Source: a virus. Taken from it: DNA of 36,578 bases. Below the pieces are notes generated by a model. The model was given only the letters and a program-made list of their open reading frames with translations. It searched no databases and was not told the DNA's origin. The stretch covers positions 1-36,578 of the IMG/VR virus record IMGVR_UViG_3300042298_001619; one strand, written 5' to 3'. Positions within the stretch are counted from its first letter, which is position 1, and every line of letters starts with the position of its first letter. The translations under genes were made by a program, and so were the position numbers. Positions 21,140 to 26,664 of the stretch are shown here, piece after piece.

Positions 21140-22302
21140 AAAAAATAACACTACTCCACGCCACTCGCGGCACGCCCGAGCGCGCGATCACAACGAAAAA
21201 AACATGGATCGCGAGAGCGAACAATCCTGAGAATGTCGAGCATATTTTCGGCATCCAAGCCGATGACGATGCGAGCTTGGCAGCATTCGCTGATCACGAG
21301 CACGCTGTCAGCGTCCCGCCGCCTGAGTGGGCATCATCAAGCGTGGCAAACTGGAACACCGCTGCCGCGCTTTCAACGGGCGAAATTCTTGTCGTGATCG
21401 CCGACGATCTCACTCCGCCGATTGGTTGGGATGAGCAACTGCAAAAACTGCCGGCAGGGAATTTGCCTTGGGCCTGCTATGTGCCCGACACCGTGCGTGA
21501 TGACGGTCTGATGTGCCATCCCGTTCTCTCTCGGGAACTCTACTCGCGCCGAGGCTATGTTTTTCATCCAGAATTCTACGGCGTTTTCTGCGACAACGAT
21601 TTCACAGTGCGCACGCAGTTGGAGGCAACAATCCTTCAGATCAAAGGGCTGAAATGGTTCCACGACCATCCGAGCAATGGCGGAAGACCAGAGGATCATA
21701 TTGTTCGTCACCAGAACAGTCAGACAGCATATGCTTTCGGCAGTGCCAAATTCACGAAGATGTGGCCGCTCCTGCAAACATTCAACCGCTGCCGCAGCGT
21801 CGAGAGCGATATCCACGCGCACCTGCTGCGACTCGCGCAACTTGCCCGTGAGTGCAATCATGTGACAGAGTTTGGCGTGCGATCTGGCATGAGCACCTTC
21901 GCATTCATGCACGGCCTGTCCAACAAAAGTCGCGCAACTCTGCGCAGCTACGATCTCGGCGATCCTTACAATCTCTTTGCCAGCATCCGTCCACACATTG
22001 AAATCGATTGGACATTTGCGCACGGTTCGACACTTAATGCGCCAACGATCGAGGAAACGGATATGCTCTTCGTCGATACGCTCCACACCTACGCGCAAGT
22101 CAAAGGCGAACTGGAGAAGCATGGCAATCAAGCGAGAAAATACATTGTTTTTCACGATACCGTCGCCTTCGGTGTGAGTGGCGAAGACTTCGGCCCCGGC
22201 ATCAATCTTGCGATCCAGGAATTCATGCGCGACAATGAGCATTGGGTGGTTTTCGAGCATTACGACAACAACAACGGCTTGACAATTCTCGCAAGGCAAT
22301 GA
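21136..22302 (+). CDS. GT-A-like domain fused to a class I methyltransferase
   Basis: Residues 1 to about 205 repeat the HATRG-type GT-A domain of the previous protein: ITLLHATRGTPERA, GIQADDDAS, VVIADDLTPPIGWDEQL. Residues about 225-388 match CmcI/Methyltransf_24-type enzymes: motif I TEFGVRSGMST (244-254), DLGDPYNLF, MLFVDTLHTYAQVKGELE (310-327) and KYIVFHDT (335-342). The chain could add a sugar and O-methylate it, or methylate one made by the neighbours. The start overlaps the previous stop (ATGA). Whether the first domain is still active is not certain. Confidence 0.78.
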   Translation: MKKITLLHATRGTPERAITTKKTWIARANNPENVEHIFGIQADDDASLAAFADHEHAVSVPPPEWASSSVANWNTAAALSTGEILVVIADDLTPPIGWDEQLQKLPAGNLPWACYVPDTVRDDGLMCHPVLSRELYSRRGYVFHPEFYGVFCDNDFTVRTQLEATILQIKGLKWFHDHPSNGGRPEDHIVRHQNSQTAYAFGSAKFTKMWPLLQTFNRCRSVESDIHAHLLRLAQLARECNHVTEFGVRSGMSTFAFMHGLSNKSRATLRSYDLGDPYNLFASIRPHIEIDWTFAHGSTLNAPTIEETDMLFVDTLHTYAQVKGELEKHGNQARKYIVFHDTVAFGVSGEDFGPGINLAIQEFMRDNEHWVVFEHYDNNNGLTILARQ

Positions 22303-22988
22303 GCGCAACTCACTCTGTATGGATCGGCCCCAAGCTGGGATTGATGGAAAAACTCACTCTCACCCTTCTCACAAACCACGGCCACGATGTGACGCTGTGG
22401 ACGCAGGGCAAAGTTGAAGGCGTGCCGAAGGGCGTCGAAGTTAAGCCGCTGCCGAAGGATATTCTGAAGCCCATCGGCTTCGCAGGCAACCCGCACGCAT
22501 ATATCCCGAATGGCGGGATCGGTAGCTTCGCGCATTGGAGCGATTATTTCGCGCTCGAAACACTCTACCGCCACGGCGGGACATGGGTTCAGATGGATTG
22601 TGCGGTGAACTGCAAGCTTGATCTTGCCGACTACACCTTTTCGCCGTGGCTTTCCACGATCTCGCCTGTGGTGATGCGAGTCTCTGAAGGCAGCGCATTC
22701 GCAGTCGATGTTGCTGAGAAGCTGCGCGGGATGCTCGCTGATGGGATGGCGGGGCGCGATTGGCACGAAGCGATGCTGGCGATTCACCAAGGGCTTCAGC
22801 GCCACGGGATTGAATACTCCACGCTCCCAAATTATTTCGACTGCGGCGGCGTCGAGTTTTCGCCATACACGCACCCAATCAAAGCTGATGTGATCCATTG
22901 GAGCAACGCCACGCACAACACCAGCAAAGAAAAGCCAACGAAAGGCAGCGAATACGAGCGTCTTTGTAAAGAGTGTGGCTTGATTTGA
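22299..22988 (+). CDS. GT32/capsular-synthesis-type glycosyltransferase
   Basis: Start ATG 22299 overlaps the previous gene by 4 bp. The 229-residue protein opens VWIGPKLGLMEKLTLTLLTNHGHDVTLWTQ and contains SDYFALETLYRHGGTWVQMDCAVN (about residues 81-104). The GGxWxxMD region is the donor-binding signature of the GT32/Caps_synth group, though the usual second Asp is replaced (D100-C-A). It ends near the head-tail completion gene. It is the third enzyme of the cassette, so the virus could build a short glycan of two or more residues. Confidence 0.75.
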   Translation: MSATHSVWIGPKLGLMEKLTLTLLTNHGHDVTLWTQGKVEGVPKGVEVKPLPKDILKPIGFAGNPHAYIPNGGIGSFAHWSDYFALETLYRHGGTWVQMDCAVNCKLDLADYTFSPWLSTISPVVMRVSEGSAFAVDVAEKLRGMLADGMAGRDWHEAMLAIHQGLQRHGIEYSTLPNYFDCGGVEFSPYTHPIKADVIHWSNATHNTSKEKPTKGSEYERLCKECGLI

Positions 22989-23003
22989 CGCATCCGCCAT
23001 CTT

Positions 23004-23312
23004 GTGAGCCTGCTCGACATTCTTGCATCCGATTTCGCCGCCGTTAGCGCAGAGCTTCCCGTCGCCTGCTCGTTCAATGGGCAGGCGTTTTCGGCTAACC
23101 GCTCAACATTTCGCCGCGATAATCAACTCCAAGACGGCGGGTTTTTCGGCTCTGTGGCAATGGTTCTGACAGCTCCATACAATTCGGTGACTCAGATCAT
23201 CTCGCTAGGTGATCGCGTGTTGGTAGCCGGTGCGCCATTCCGAGTGATGAGCGCCGAACTCGCGCAGGATGGTGTCTCCGTGGATTTCCAATTGGAGGAT
23301 GTAAATAAATGA
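23004..23312 (+). CDS. Putative head-tail completion protein (102 aa, GTG start)
   Basis: The start is GTG at 23004, 15 bp after the GT gene. The product is a small beta domain: FNGQAFSANRSTFRRDNQLQDGGFFGSVAMVLTAPYNSVTQIISLGDRVLVAGAPFRVM. A size near 100 residues and a place before the tail terminator and tail tube genes fit a head-tail connector or gpFII-type protein. Family not certain. It overlaps the next gene by 4 bp. Confidence 0.6.
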   Translation: MSLLDILASDFAAVSAELPVACSFNGQAFSANRSTFRRDNQLQDGGFFGSVAMVLTAPYNSVTQIISLGDRVLVAGAPFRVMSAELAQDGVSVDFQLEDVNK

Positions 23313-23794
23313 GCCTTTTTTTCCCTGCGCCACAAACTCCGCCAGAGCCAACGAAGCCGCCAGCAACTACGACGCTCACGCTTGAAAAGGCACTCACCGA
23401 CGCATTCATTCAAGCGCTCCAGGCCGAACTCGGAACCGCGCTAACCGTCACCGCCGCAGAGAATTTCGACGCGATCCAGCTTCCCGCCTGTTTCGTGAAA
23501 GCCAATCGCCAGCAAGAATCTATCATCAACAGCGCGATCTTCCAATTTTCGGTTGATATCGCGCTTGCGGTGCAGGCAGACGACTCCGATCCGCAGGCAC
23601 TAGAGAGCCTGTGGGCTGAAGTGTTATGTGTCGCCTACGATGTGACGGGGATAGTTGGCAAACTGAATTCCATTCGTCCGCAATACTGCTATGTCTACGG
23701 CATCATTCGCGATGGCGGCGTTTCTCTCCAAACCACCGAGCGGCATTTCTTGCGCTCAGTCACGCTAAAGGTTCACGCCGCGCTTGTGAGTTGA
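23309..23794 (+). CDS. Putative tail terminator/completion protein (161 aa)
   Basis: After a Pro-rich N-terminus (FFPAPQTPPEPTKPPATTT), the domain LEKALTDAFIQALQAELGTALTVTAAENFDAIQLPACFVKANRQQ, with later FSVDIALAV and HFLRSVTLKVHAALV, has the alpha/beta outline of gpU/gpZ or DUF3168-like tail terminators. It should cap the tail tube and limit its length. Position directly before the tail tube gene supports this. Confidence 0.6.
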   Translation: MSLFFPAPQTPPEPTKPPATTTLTLEKALTDAFIQALQAELGTALTVTAAENFDAIQLPACFVKANRQQESIINSAIFQFSVDIALAVQADDSDPQALESLWAEVLCVAYDVTGIVGKLNSIRPQYCYVYGIIRDGGVSLQTTERHFLRSVTLKVHAALVS

Positions 23795-23800
23795 CAATTT

Positions 23801-23816
23801 CGGCCAAATATGGCCG
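23801..23816 (+). promoter_or_regulatory. Hairpin containing a start codon
   Basis: CGGCC (23801-23805), loop AAATAT, and GGCCG (23812-23816) enclose the ATG (23810) of the tail tube gene. No Shine-Dalgarno sequence precedes it. The stem could tune the amount of tail tube protein. Weak evidence. Confidence 0.3.
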
Positions 23817-24181
23817 CTACTGTTATCACTTCTTCCGCCGCTTCGAGTGTCATCTTCGGAGCAACTGCCGAAACCGGCATCATCCTTTCTTCTTTTTCCC
23901 GCAGCGTTCAAAGCTCCAAAAGTGAGTTAATGGACGAGGATGGCGACATTGTTGCTGTTTCCTATTATGGCCGCACGGCTACGATCTCGATCGCTGGCGC
24001 GATCAATGGCTCAACTGGTGTTGCCACCGCTGCCGTTGCCGGGCTTCTGACTCTCGCCAACACCACAACCGAGTTCGGTGTGACTGGTGGCAAGATCGTT
24101 GTGGATTCTGTTTCTTCCGAGCAAGGCAGCGATGCGTTCAAGACGCTCACGATCGAAGCCACGCAGTATCCAAGCCTCTAA
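23810..24181 (+). CDS. Putative major tail (tube) protein, small type (123 aa)
   Basis: The product is Ser/Thr/Val/Gly-rich and beta-structured: SSAASSVIFGATAETGIILSSFSRSVQSSKSELMDEDGDIVAVSYYGRTATISIAGAI. It ends TIEATQYPSL. Such short all-beta proteins placed after a terminator gene and before the chaperone genes are usually the tail tube subunit. It is about half the size of lambda gpV, so the assignment is provisional. Confidence 0.55.
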   Translation: MAATVITSSAASSVIFGATAETGIILSSFSRSVQSSKSELMDEDGDIVAVSYYGRTATISIAGAINGSTGVATAAVAGLLTLANTTTEFGVTGGKIVVDSVSSEQGSDAFKTLTIEATQYPSL

Positions 24182-24201
24182 TTTCCTGGCGACGAGACGC
24201 T

Positions 24202-24225
24202 GGCAGACCGTCTGAAAAGTCTGCC
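24202..24225 (+). terminator. Hairpin after the tail tube gene
   Basis: GGCAGAC (24202-24208) pairs with GTCTGCC (24219-24225) around a 10-base loop. It is followed by GCCCCTTTAG, a poor T-tract. It may be a leaky terminator or an RNA-processing site that keeps tube protein expression above that of downstream genes. Confidence 0.4.
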
Positions 24226-24238
24226 GCCCCTTTAGATT

Positions 24239-24652
24239 ATGATTACTGAGACTATAAACACACAAGAAGAATTTGTTTGGACGGCAAACCTCAAAGCCGC
24301 CACCGCCCTTGCCACGCTTGGCTTTGGGCTTAAATACCCGAACCCCGTCACGCGCACGATTCGTTCCGACAAGAAGGAATCCACGGTGTTCTGGTTTAAT
24401 AGCACCAATGACAAAGGCGATCACGCTGAAGACATTTTGCTCTGGATGACGAAGGGCGGGGAAGACTTGGAGAAGCGCGATCCTGAACATATTGTGAACT
24501 ACTTGCGGGCCTATGCTGCAAATCGCGATGCGTTAGTGGATATTATTCGAGGCACTCCGCGCCATGTCGTAATCGAGCGCAATGGGAAACGCATCGCTGT
24601 GCGAGAGGATGCAAGCGAACAAGACAAAAAAGAAATTTTAAAGGCGATATAA
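24239..24652 (+). CDS. Hypothetical tail-module protein (137 aa)
   Basis: Begins MITETINTQEEFVWTANLKAATALATLGFGLKYPNPVTRTI and has a helical second half (DHAEDILLWMTKGGEDLEKRDPEHIVNYLRAYAANRDALVDII). The position between tail tube and chaperone suggests a virion-assembly role. Its two-part layout is seen in many uncharacterised phages. No family recognised. Confidence 0.65.
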   Translation: MITETINTQEEFVWTANLKAATALATLGFGLKYPNPVTRTIRSDKKESTVFWFNSTNDKGDHAEDILLWMTKGGEDLEKRDPEHIVNYLRAYAANRDALVDIIRGTPRHVVIERNGKRIAVREDASEQDKKEILKAI

Positions 24653-24653
24653 T

Positions 24654-24827
24654 ATGGCTGGATTCGGAAAATCAAACGGCGGAGGAAAGTCGGGGAAGGC
24701 AACAAAGGGAAGCGGGAATCAAGGGCCGAAGGCTGAATCCGGCAGTAAGGGCGGCACGGCTTCAAAAGGAGGAGCCTGCGGGCAACGGGCCGCAGCCGGG
24801 AGAAATGGGACTGGGAATAGAGGATAG
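24654..24827 (+). CDS. Small Gly/Lys-rich collagen-like protein (57 aa)
   Basis: ATG at 24654 follows the previous stop immediately. The product is almost only Gly, Lys, Ser, Ala and Asn (MAGFGKSNGGGKSGKATKGS, KGGTASKGGACGQRA). It is strongly basic and disordered, with irregular Gly repeats rather than strict GXX collagen. The same vocabulary (GKSGK, KGGTA) recurs at the C-terminus of the next gene product. Very basic disordered proteins in a tail operon may bind nucleic acid, neutralise charge or act as a flexible linker. Function unknown. Confidence 0.6.
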   Translation: MAGFGKSNGGGKSGKATKGSGNQGPKAESGSKGGTASKGGACGQRAAAGRNGTGNRG

Positions 24828-24833
24828 AATAAA

Positions 24834-25235
24834 ATGGCAGCCGATTGTAAGATGTTGTCTGATTCTGAATATGCAGACATTGAGAAAGAAATTAAAAAAA
24901 ACGAATCACAACAAGATTTTTTAAAGCGCGGAATTGAGGCTTTATCATATCAGGCGCAATTAAATAATTGCGATATTTCAATAATAAATGAATTAAATAG
25001 ATTGAAAGAATTATATGATTCAATTGATAGAATTAAAAATTCTTTAAATGAAAGAATCCAATCGCATTACAGAGCTGTATCTGGATGCATAATGGATGCG
25101 GAAAAATCAAAGACCGATAAGGGGAAACAAATATCTAAAGATGGGAAGGCGGGGAAAAGCGGGAAAACCGGAATGGATGGCAAAAAAGGAGGAACTGCTA
25201 ATTCAATAGGGGGAAGAAGGGCTAGAACTTGTTAA
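24834..25235 (+). CDS. Coiled-coil protein with Gly/Lys-rich tail (133 aa)
   Basis: Residues about 8-85 are coiled and charged (DIEKEIKKNESQQDFLKRGIEAL, INELNRLKELYDSIDRIKNSL). Residues about 96-133 are Gly/Lys-rich (KDGKAGKSGKTGMDGKKGG) and share words with the preceding 57-residue protein. The coding DNA is clearly AT-rich, unlike the neighbouring tail genes, a sign of recent acquisition. A coiled-coil stalk with a Gly/Lys-rich end suggests a multimeric protein binding an anionic surface or DNA. Function unknown. Confidence 0.65.
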   Translation: MAADCKMLSDSEYADIEKEIKKNESQQDFLKRGIEALSYQAQLNNCDISIINELNRLKELYDSIDRIKNSLNERIQSHYRAVSGCIMDAEKSKTDKGKQISKDGKAGKSGKTGMDGKKGGTANSIGGRRARTC

Positions 25236-25242
25236 TAATTTT

Positions 25243-25647
25243 ATGAAAAAAAAACCGCAAAACATAGAACTAGTAAAAGACGATGAAATCCTTCGCGAGG
25301 AAGGCATGGCTGATGGGCCGATGAATGTCGCGGGCATTGAGCTGCGACCGATCACCGCACTCTCTGTATCGTGGATGCAGCGCAACGAAGTGTTTTCAGA
25401 TGCAAAAGATTTAATCTGGAAAACTTGTGCCTTCGCATTTTTGCACTCAGCACCAAAGTCGGAAATCCGTGCCGTGGTGAACGACAAGGAATCATTCGCT
25501 GAAGCAGTAGATGAATGGATCGACAACAATATTTCCCACCATCTTGAAACTGGGGGAATAGCCAAAGAAATGAATGCAGCATTCGAGCGATATTCAGCCT
25601 GTGCTAGCGTAATCATTGGATCGAAAGGTTCGGCACCGGGAAACTAA
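25243..25647 (+). CDS. Tail assembly chaperone, short form (gpG-like, 134 aa)
   Basis: Product MKKKPQNIELVKDDEILREEG, with helical EVFSDAKDLIWKTCAFAFLHSA and AVDEWIDNNISHHLETGGIAKEMNAAFERY. In size, position (between tail tube and tape measure) and the frameshift at its end it corresponds to lambda gpG. The chaperone binds the tape measure protein and helps the tube polymerise. It stops at TAA 25645-25647 directly after the slippery heptamer. Confidence 0.75.
   Translation: MKKKPQNIELVKDDEILREEGMADGPMNVAGIELRPITALSVSWMQRNEVFSDAKDLIWKTCAFAFLHSAPKSEIRAVVNDKESFAEAVDEWIDNNISHHLETGGIAKEMNAAFERYSACASVIIGSKGSAPGN
25638..25644 (+). promoter_or_regulatory. Programmed -1 frameshift site G GGA AAC
   Basis: In the reading frame of the chaperone gene the heptamer reads X-XXY-YYZ as G-GGA-AAC, directly before the stop TAA. 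A -1 slip lets P- and A-site tRNAs re-pair on GGG and AAA and continue into the overlapping frame (CTA AAC AGC CCT). Lambda G/GT uses the close relative G-GGA-AAG. This is a strong canonical slippery sequence. Confidence 0.85.
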
Positions 25648-25871
25648 ACAGCCCTGGCTGGTTGGCAGGCTATGTTTACCGAATCGCCAAGGCCACCAGT
25701 TGGGGCTATCGCGAGATCACCGAAGAACTTCCATTTAGCGCGGGCCTGCAACTCATCTTTTGCGATGATGCCGCGCATGGCCGCAGGCGCGCATGGACGC
25801 GCAACAATAAGGCCGCCGATGTTGACGCTCTCGCCCAATTGGAGGAAGCCTTTGCCAAAGTTCAAATTTGA
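25644..25871 (+). CDS. Tail assembly chaperone frameshift extension (gpGT-like T part)
   Basis: This frame has no good start of its own and is read after the -1 slip at 25638-25644. It adds about 75 residues (LNSPGWLAGYVYRIAK, then TSWGYREITEELPFSAGLQL and a final helix) to the 134-residue short form, giving a product near 209 residues. In lambda the T domain binds the tape measure or tail tube. The last 20 bp overlap the gene starting at 25852. Confidence 0.78.
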   Translation, partial: LNSPGWLAGYVYRIAKATSWGYREITEELPFSAGLQLIFCDDAAHGRRRAWTRNNKAADVDALAQLEEAFAKVQI

Positions 25872-26649
25872 AGCCCACAAGCTAGAGGAAATTCTTAAAG
25901 AATACGTCAAGATTCGTGAAGTCGAAGTGCCGAAAGCCGTGCTGATCAACGGGCGACTCTTAGCAAAAGAACTTGCTCGGCGCACGCAACCTTTCGGCAC
26001 GAAGGCCGATGCGGGGCAGCAGCGGGTGAAAAATGATATTGGCAAGGTGATCAAAGACTCCACCAGAGTTGAAGAGATGATCGACAAGGTGAGCGATGGC
26101 CGCATTGCCGCTCGACTCAAGCAACTCTGGAATGCCCGCCGCTTTGATGTGTTGGAGCTTGTGTTTCGCAACATCGGATTCCTAAACAAATACGGCGACA
26201 TGGAATTTATCACCGATCCCAAAGGCCCGCACCAAGCCAACCGCGATCCGCGCACGGGCCGCACGCGCAAGAAAGGCGACAAGCTATATATCGCGCAGAA
26301 CGACATCTCTGGCTATGCCGAAGAAACCGCAAAGCGAGTCGGCCTTTCCAAAGCAGGATGGGCCGTTGCCGCTGAAGGCTTGCCGTCCACTGTGGCGAAT
26401 AAGCGCAGCAGCTACGATTTCCCCGCCTTCGTAAAAGCCAACATGGATCGAGCGAGCGGCTCGGCGCAGGATAATACAGGAAACATCGCAAATCCTACGG
26501 TGACACTCACCAACGCCACGCCGTGGATTGATCGCATTTGCCCCGCTACCGAGCGCATGAATGCGGTTTCGGTGGTGATTTCAAAAATGAAAACCCAGAT
26601 GGCGAAGATTCTAAAGGAACGCAAAAAAGCCGACGAAGTGGCGGATTGA
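25852..26649 (+). CDS. Hypothetical tail protein (265 aa, TTG start)
   Basis: The start TTG at 25852 is chosen because GGAGG at 25841-25845 lies 6 bp before it; the longer open frame from 25672 would overlap the frameshift product almost entirely. The protein begins MPKFKFEAHKLEEILKEYVK and contains KNDIGKVIKDSTRVEEMIDKV and a final NATPWIDRICPATERMNAV. It lies between the chaperone and the tape measure gene, an unusual place for a gene of this size. I cannot name it; a head-tail or tail completion role is possible. Confidence 0.65.
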   Translation: MPKFKFEAHKLEEILKEYVKIREVEVPKAVLINGRLLAKELARRTQPFGTKADAGQQRVKNDIGKVIKDSTRVEEMIDKVSDGRIAARLKQLWNARRFDVLELVFRNIGFLNKYGDMEFITDPKGPHQANRDPRTGRTRKKGDKLYIAQNDISGYAEETAKRVGLSKAGWAVAAEGLPSTVANKRSSYDFPAFVKANMDRASGSAQDNTGNIANPTVTLTNATPWIDRICPATERMNAVSVVISKMKTQMAKILKERKKADEVAD

Positions 26650-26664
26650 CGAAAGCATCTCTAT

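Noticed and set aside
21373-22308. Long minus-strand frame of 311 codons opposite the GT-A/methyltransferase gene
   Set aside because: It is fully antisense to a gene with clear domains. Such frames arise from the codon pattern of the + strand gene; no family motif is seen in it.
25672-25851. Upstream extension of the 25852 gene to an ATG at 25672
   Set aside because: It would overlap the chaperone frameshift frame, which has the better protein pattern; a good Shine-Dalgarno sequence sits before the TTG at 25852.
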